Assembly (NCBI GenBank): GCA_041795785.1
Contig: JBHBXR010000087.1
Span: forward strand, 1 to 27,872
Length of the DNA: 27,872 bases
Origin: CAJPST01 sp041795785
GTDB lineage: Bacteria; Pseudomonadota; Gammaproteobacteria; Enterobacterales; Pasteurellaceae
Direction: 5' to 3'
Shown one piece after another: positions 23,040 through 27,872 of the stretch. Under the pieces are notes generated by a model, which ran no database searches, was not told the DNA's origin, and worked only from the letters and a program-made list of their open reading frames with translations. Each line of letters starts with the position of its first letter. Within the stretch, counting starts at the first letter, position 1. Both the position numbers and the translations under genes were made by a program.

Positions 23040-26000
23040 CTACAATCTGTTACGCAATTCCTGCTCAAATCCGAATCGTTTAGTCGCTGCCCAAGTGGAC
23101 GGGCTAACAGCATTTGCGATAAGAGTGCGACCAATCTTATCCATAGTCTTACTGTCTAATAATTTTCCGTCGGCACCATAGACTTTCTGCACGCGGATGA
23201 ATTCGGATTTTTCCCATGTATCGCGGATCATGTTTATTGGTGCAAATGTCGCCGTCCATTGCGTTACGCCGCGCGCATACCAACTTGTCGGCTTGGAAAT
23301 TGCCCGCAAGAAGGCATTGGCATTTTCTACGTTATCTGCTTTCAGTGCGTTCATTACTTGTTTTGGCAAAGAATATTCATAATAGACCCCGCCATGTTTA
23401 GCAATCAGCACATCATCGTTTGTGCGTGTTAATCCTTGCATTCTGCGCTTGCCAATACCCAAATTTTCCTCTGCCTGAAAGCGCGCCTCTGCTTTACTGT
23501 AGCCTTGCTCTTTGAGTAGATTTACCTCGGTTTCAAACAGATCATCTATTTTATTTTTAAACTCAGACCATCCGCTATAAGTGGTACTTTTGCCCGTCGC
23601 TTCCCAAATGGTTGTGATGGCGTCGTCCGCTTCCGAACCGGTGCGCCCATTTGCAGCCCTATCTCTACCGATATTCAGCGAATTGCCACCGGCACCCGCA
23701 ATAAAATCAAATCCTTCTTCAGCATTCGGATCGCCTGTTAGCGGTACATATCGGCGATTTTGACGGTAGCGCTGATACTCTTCTTCAGTATAGCGTCCGC
23801 TTTCTCTGTCAATTTCTAAGCGCGCCTGATTTAAATCAGCGACTAAATCGCCAATTGCTTCAAGTTTTGCTTTTGGAATTTTCGCTTCAATTTCATTCAT
23901 AATTTCTCGCGCCAGTGGAATCGACCAACCGCCCGCCGCACCGACTTGATATTTTCGCTTATCAGAAAAATCCCGACTTTCAACATCCGCCTTGCGCCCT
24001 AGATACTGATGCTCAGCTTTGCGATATGCCAATCCAGCCTGATGGATTTCATCATTGCTTGCGCCCCGGATCTTTAATTCATCCAATTTCTGTTTTGCTT
24101 CAAGCATTGCTTTTTCATCGGCTTGTAAAAACTCCATGTTTTTATCAATGGAATAACGGGTTGACAACCAAGTTCCCACCATTGCTTTAATATCTCTCTC
24201 ATTTCTACCTTTGGTTTTCTTTGCAATCGAAGCGATTTCTTTCAAGATAGGTTTTAAGAAACGATGTTCCAAATCCGAATTCAGCGCATCACGCTTTCCT
24301 TTGGCGGTGTACATCGCATCTTTTAATCGGCGCTTTTCATGATCACGTCCGTTTGTAGTTGAGGTGTGATTGGAGAATTGCATTTTATCAATCCAATCAT
24401 TTACCGGACGCAAGCTGTCGGCAAAGTTTTCATCCAGCTTACCTGCCAATTCGTCAAACCGTTCCTTTAACGCCTTACCATCAAGGGTTGTCAGTTCTTC
24501 CCAAAAAGTTTTTTCACCTTTTACTTTGCCTGTTTTGGCTAAATCAAGGGCGGATTGTGAAGAGCGACTAAATCGAATATCGGTATCGGAATTTTCAGAT
24601 AGGTATTGACTTAGGTCGGCTTCGGTTTTAATATCGGAGGTAGAAAGGTTCGTAATAGACTGCATATGTGAAGGCAATTGAAGCCCGAAGGCAGTTAAAA
24701 ATTGCGAACCTTTTGCTGTATTCCAATAAAGCAAATCATTGTTTAACCCACGTTGAATTTGCGAATTGCTTCTGCCGTACACACTTGCAATACTAATTAA
24801 TTCCAAGCCTTGCTTTGAGTGTTTTAAATGTAGCGCTGCAATAACTGGTTTGTCTTTCCCGTTTGTTTGTTCTATTAATTCGGTTAAAACGACATATCCA
24901 TTAGGCCGTGTTTCTGACTTCATTACCGCGACAGGATTATTAATTTGGCTTGGCAATTGCTTTAATGTTTCCGTGGCAACATTATGTTTTCCTTGAGTTA
25001 CCTTGTGTAACACCTCACCACTGATTGTTACTCGAACATCAGGTAAGCCAATCATTTTTAAAACATTTGGAGTTGTGCCTACACTAACATATCGAGCAAC
25101 ACTTTTTCCTTGAGCAATTTCATCAACCGCTTTCGCAAAATCGCTGTCGGCAGATTCGTTTAGTGAATAGCGAATGTCGTTATTGTTTGGGTCAAAGTTT
25201 CCGTTGTTGTCTGTGGCGGATTTGATTTGGTTGGAACTGAATACGGCATAAGTTAATTCACCTGAGTCCTCTTCAAATACAACGCCATCATAATCCTCCT
25301 TTAATTTATCCGTAAATTCCCTATCATCAAAATAAGTCCAAATAGACTTGTCCATAAAATCTTCTTCGGTATCTGTGGTGTAATCTGAAATATCTGCGTA
25401 ATCTGAAATGTTATTCCGATAACGCATATTTAAAAATACAGATTTAACCTCAATTGTTTCATTTGCACGAACACGAGCAACTTGTTCAGAATAGTCATAA
25501 TCCTCAGAAAAAAAGAAAGCTTGAGGCTCAACCTCTCTACTCTCTCCGGTAAAAAAATTGCCTCGACTTGATTTCATTTTTTCAAATACATTAAACTTAT
25601 TACCTGTCCCGTGATACACCACTAGTGGCTCACCCGTTTCCTTATTAATCACTTTAGATGCATTTTTAGGGTCATTTTCCCAGTCCCCGAACCACGCTTT
25701 GAATTCAGGTGTTCTTACCTGTACCCATTGATGATAATCAAGTTCCGTTTTACCGTCGGCTTTGGCTTGGTTGTAAGCTTTTTCCCCGCCGTATTTGGCT
25801 TCGGTCGCTTTGAAGGAATCGGATTTACTTTGCGTGCTGAATAAAACATTTTGATTTTTGACCGCACTTTCCCCTTCAATTCCTTTTTTGATTTCCGTCA
25901 TCAACATCACTAAGTCATCATTGCTGAATTTATCCGCAGTCTCCGTGCCGAATAACTTATCGATTAATGCCCGCACTTTGTCGGCAAAACGCTCAAGCCA

Positions 26001-27557
26001 CGTTTTAAACCTTTTGCGTTGTAGTTGGCTGACTTTTACACCGTAGCGACTTTCAAGCTCGTTGAGATTGCCTGTTTGATATGCAGAGAACACTTCCGCT
26101 ATAGCTTCCTCTACCGCGATAGAACGATTATTTGCTGCTGGGTCTTGTTGTGCTAATCGGTCTTGCTGAATGGCTGTTGCCACAGCATTGATAACAGAGT
26201 GACTGTCGGCACGGTGCATTACGGATTTATATTCGCCTTTCAACCGCACATTCACGCCGCGGTGCGCCAGTTCGTGCCAAGCCACCCAAGCAATACGTTC
26301 TTCACGGGTCATTGTCGGCGTTGCCTGAATGCCGTCGGCAACTAAGGTAATTTTACCGCTTTTCGGATCGAACCAACCTTCCACATCGGCGGTAATCAAC
26401 CGTTTCGCGCCGTCAGGCATTGCGCCGCGTTGAATTACATCAATATTTTCGACCGCACTTTCGCCGACGGCTTTTGTTACAATCTGTTTGAATTTTTGCG
26501 TATCGATTGCTTGAGGTTGATTTTTTGCCGACAGGTATTGACTTAGGTCGGCTTCGGTTTTAATATCGGAGATAGAAAGGCGATCAGATGATAATAACAA
26601 AGTACGCAGTGAGGCTGTTTCGGCAGTCTCCAGAAGCGAGAAGTTATTTATTAGGTGTTCGCCTTTTGATTTATTCCAATAAAGTACATTACCTAAATCT
26701 CGATTAATTTGATTTGGTCTTCTCCCGTAAGCACTGGCAACATTGATTAACTCAAGTTCACCTTTTTGATTTTTCTCAAAAGATAATGTCGCAACAATTG
26801 GTTTTCGCTTTCCTCTTTCAACCTCCACAAGTTCCGTCAGCATAAGATAAGCATTTGGATTGCTAGAATCTGATTGAGAACGCATAACCGCAACGGGGTT
26901 ATTCATTTGTTTTGGTAATTGCTTCATTGCCTCAGCAGATACGCCGTGTTTGTTAAACATATCCTTTCTGATAGTTCTTACTGCCATTACAACATTTGCG
27001 TTATCAATACCAATCATTTTTAAAACGTCAGGTGTTGTACCTAATTTAATGACAGATGATTTTGGCTCTCCACCTCCGGCAACCTCATCTACCGCTTTTG
27101 CGAAATCAGAGTTAGAATCCTCTATTAATGCAAAATCATTGCGTTCATTATTAAATCTTACCGATTGAAATTCACGAGCAACATCTTCCGTGCTTTCAGG
27201 GGAAATGTTTCGGCGTTCTTCTGCTGTAAAGTGTTGCCGAGATTGCACATTTCGCGCTTCTACTTCTCCCGCAATGTTTTTATAGTTCGCATCAGTTGTA
27301 TTTGCACCGCCGGCAAAACCTTCCGATTGTTGCACAAAGTGTTGCAATTCGTGTAATAAGCCTGATTTTAATTGATCTTCGGTTAAACCGTTACCAAGTA
27401 CTATTTCGTTAGAGTTGAAATCAGACCACGCACCGTAATATGGTTCATTATCGGCATTTACTGACGCTTCATACATTACTCGAACATCGGCTAAGTGAGG
27501 GTAAGCCGTAAATAAATTTGGATGCATTAGTACATCGGAAACCTTACCTTCAAACAT
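23040..27557 (-). CDS. Phage-type polyvalent protein (metallopeptidase, ADP-ribosyltransferase-like and MuF-C-like domains), 5' truncated
   Basis: A 1505-residue frame typical of the large polyvalent proteins of phages and conjugative elements. In order it shows: a zincin-like HELQH (69-73); a first MuF-C-like repeat (about 149-345); a second zincin-like HELAH (428-432) with an acidic EEAIAE about 50 residues later; and an ADP-ribosyltransferase-like polyvalent domain (about 617-797; TPEFKAWFGDW, VVYHGT at 646-651, DGVVFEEDSG, ending DPNNNDIRYS). A second MuF-C-like repeat (about 805-988) and a long helical C-terminal region (about 1010-1505) follow. The frame stays open upstream of the first ATG to about the IS edge near 27577, and there is no ribosome site, so the true 5' end was probably lost. 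It abuts yejM tail to tail. Probably a prophage remnant; enzymatic activity is inferred. Confidence 0.75.
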   Translation of the reverse strand: MFEGKVSDVLMHPNLFTAYPHLADVRVMYEASVNADNEPYYGAWSDFNSNEIVLGNGLTEDQLKSGLLHELQHFVQQSEGFAGGANTTDANYKNIAGEVEARNVQSRQHFTAEERRNISPESTEDVAREFQSVRFNNERNDFALIEDSNSDFAKAVDEVAGGGEPKSSVIKLGTTPDVLKMIGIDNANVVMAVRTIRKDMFNKHGVSAEAMKQLPKQMNNPVAVMRSQSDSSNPNAYLMLTELVEVERGKRKPIVATLSFEKNQKGELELINVASAYGRRPNQINRDLGNVLYWNKSKGEHLINNFSLLETAETASLRTLLLSSDRLSISDIKTEADLSQYLSAKNQPQAIDTQKFKQIVTKAVGESAVENIDVIQRGAMPDGAKRLITADVEGWFDPKSGKITLVADGIQATPTMTREERIAWVAWHELAHRGVNVRLKGEYKSVMHRADSHSVINAVATAIQQDRLAQQDPAANNRSIAVEEAIAEVFSAYQTGNLNELESRYGVKVSQLQRKRFKTWLERFADKVRALIDKLFGTETADKFSNDDLVMLMTEIKKGIEGESAVKNQNVLFSTQSKSDSFKATEAKYGGEKAYNQAKADGKTELDYHQWVQVRTPEFKAWFGDWENDPKNASKVINKETGEPLVVYHGTGNKFNVFEKMKSSRGNFFTGESREVEPQAFFFSEDYDYSEQVARVRANETIEVKSVFLNMRYRNNISDYADISDYTTDTEEDFMDKSIWTYFDDREFTDKLKEDYDGVVFEEDSGELTYAVFSSNQIKSATDNNGNFDPNNNDIRYSLNESADSDFAKAVDEIAQGKSVARYVSVGTTPNVLKMIGLPDVRVTISGEVLHKVTQGKHNVATETLKQLPSQINNPVAVMKSETRPNGYVVLTELIEQTNGKDKPVIAALHLKHSKQGLELISIASVYGRSNSQIQRGLNNDLLYWNTAKGSQFLTAFGLQLPSHMQSITNLSTSDIKTEADLSQYLSENSDTDIRFSRSSQSALDLAKTGKVKGEKTFWEELTTLDGKALKERFDELAGKLDENFADSLRPVNDWIDKMQFSNHTSTTNGRDHEKRRLKDAMYTAKGKRDALNSDLEHRFLKPILKEIASIAKKTKGRNERDIKAMVGTWLSTRYSIDKNMEFLQADEKAMLEAKQKLDELKIRGASNDEIHQAGLAYRKAEHQYLGRKADVESRDFSDKRKYQVGAAGGWSIPLAREIMNEIEAKIPKAKLEAIGDLVADLNQARLEIDRESGRYTEEEYQRYRQNRRYVPLTGDPNAEEGFDFIAGAGGNSLNIGRDRAANGRTGSEADDAITTIWEATGKSTTYSGWSEFKNKIDDLFETEVNLLKEQGYSKAEARFQAEENLGIGKRRMQGLTRTNDDVLIAKHGGVYYEYSLPKQVMNALKADNVENANAFLRAISKPTSWYARGVTQWTATFAPINMIRDTWEKSEFIRVQKVYGADGKLLDSKTMDKIGRTLIANAVSPSTWAATKRFGFEQELRNRL
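24601..24648. repeat. Direct repeat, copy 1 (inside the polyvalent gene)
   Basis: These 48 bp recur at 26533-26580 with a single mismatch, 1932 bp apart. Each copy encodes the same segment, SDIKTEADLSQYLS, at the end of a MuF-C-like domain. Confidence 0.9.
26533..26580. repeat. Direct repeat, copy 2 (inside the polyvalent gene)
   Basis: Partner of 24601-24648, with one mismatch in 48 bp. The much higher identity here than in the rest of the duplicated domains suggests recent exchange or conversion. Confidence 0.9.
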
Positions 27558-27576
27558 TCCATACGGATCAGCTTCT

Positions 27577-27872
27577 GTAGTGGTACACTAATCCCGCAGT
27601 CCTTAATAAGTGGTAAAATTTAACCAAAAAAATTAAGGATACAAAAATGCGAAGAGCTAGAAGAACCTTTAGTGCAGAATTTAAAGCTGAAGCGGTAAAA
27701 TTGATTACCGAGCGTAAATATTCTATTACACAAGTCTGCAAAGAGCTAGATATCGGTGAAACAGCGTTGCGCCGCCGGGTAAGTCAAGTTCAGGCTGAAT
27801 GTCAAGGCTATGTGTTACCGGGCTCAAAACCAATTAGCCCTGAACAACAACGCATTCGAGAGTTAGAAAACC
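27577..27872 (+). mobile_element. Left end of an IS3-family insertion sequence (partial)
   Basis: Coding sequence of the polyvalent protein gives way near 27577-27590 to a TG-starting sequence followed by a 60-70 bp lead and an IS3-type orfA. The exact terminus and any target duplication cannot be fixed because the right end is outside the window. Confidence 0.7.
27647..27872 (+). CDS. IS3-family transposase OrfA, 3' end outside the window
   Basis: The 75 visible codons read MRRARRTFSAEFKAEAVKLI, then a helix-turn-helix region (SITQVCKELDIGETALRRRV) and PGSKPISPEQQRIRELEN. This is the classic HTH_Tnp_1 OrfA of IS3-family elements, in which OrfA and OrfB are joined by programmed frameshifting into the active transposase. 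The ATG has AAGGA 7 nt upstream. Only OrfA's N-terminal part is seen. Its insertion seems to have removed or separated the 5' end of the neighbouring polyvalent gene. Confidence 0.9.
   Translation, partial: MRRARRTFSAEFKAEAVKLITERKYSITQVCKELDIGETALRRRVSQVQAECQGYVLPGSKPISPEQQRIRELEN

Overview
The window looks like a chromosomal segment of a Pasteurellaceae bacterium. The 9-bp DNA uptake signal AAGTGCGGT (Haemophilus-type, rather than the ACAAGCGGT type) occurs about 20 times on either strand. The core genes (gltX, glmS, mutS, bamE, yejK-yejL-yejM) have the expected gammaproteobacterial forms. I would place it in the Haemophilus/Aggregatibacter/Pasteurella/Basfia group but cannot name a species from the sequence alone.

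Layout. (1) 1-2161: a tRNA-Val pair (one cut by the window edge), gltX and tRNA-Ala(GGC); gltX flanked by Val and Ala tRNAs is also seen in enterics. (2) 2174-5680, minus strand: glmS, a DeoR-family regulator directly upstream of it, and an mgtC-like membrane gene. (3) 5783-15517: a complete type I-F CRISPR-Cas locus in an unusual layout. cas1 and a cas2-cas3 fusion run rightward into a 20-repeat array. The array and the four interference genes csy4, csy3, csy2 and csy1 (transcribed csy1 to csy4) run leftward. (4) 15559-22994: mutS, a surface-lipoprotein candidate, bamE, yejK, then divergent yejL-yejM. (5) 23040-27872: a 1505-residue phage-type polyvalent protein, cut at its 5' end by an IS3-family element whose orfA runs off the window.

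Main discovery. Between mutS and csy1 (15436-15517, minus strand) lies a solitary, degenerate repeat-spacer-repeat unit that is not part of the main array. Its first repeat has a 5-bp hairpin followed by the exact 8-nt type I-F 5' handle CTTAGAAA. Its second repeat keeps the loop GTATA with compensatory stem changes. The 26-nt guide between them matches 21 of 26 positions of a site 38 bp further downstream, in the csy1 upstream region (15401-15426). That site carries a CC PAM, a perfect match at positions 1-5 and 7-8, and the match ends exactly where the guide ends. The guide is 32 minus 6 nt, so the complex would need one Csy3 subunit fewer. I infer a crRNA-like regulatory RNA that directs the Csy complex to repress its own operon, analogous to the CreR/CreA crRNA-like RNAs described for other CRISPR subtypes. 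It would let cas expression respond to Cascade abundance or to anti-CRISPR inhibition.

The array leader adds two further features: an rRNA-operon-like boxA motif (11341-11353) and a nearly perfect 51-bp palindrome (11388-11438). Leader-proximal repeats share a single loop substitution, which gives a record of acquisition polarity.
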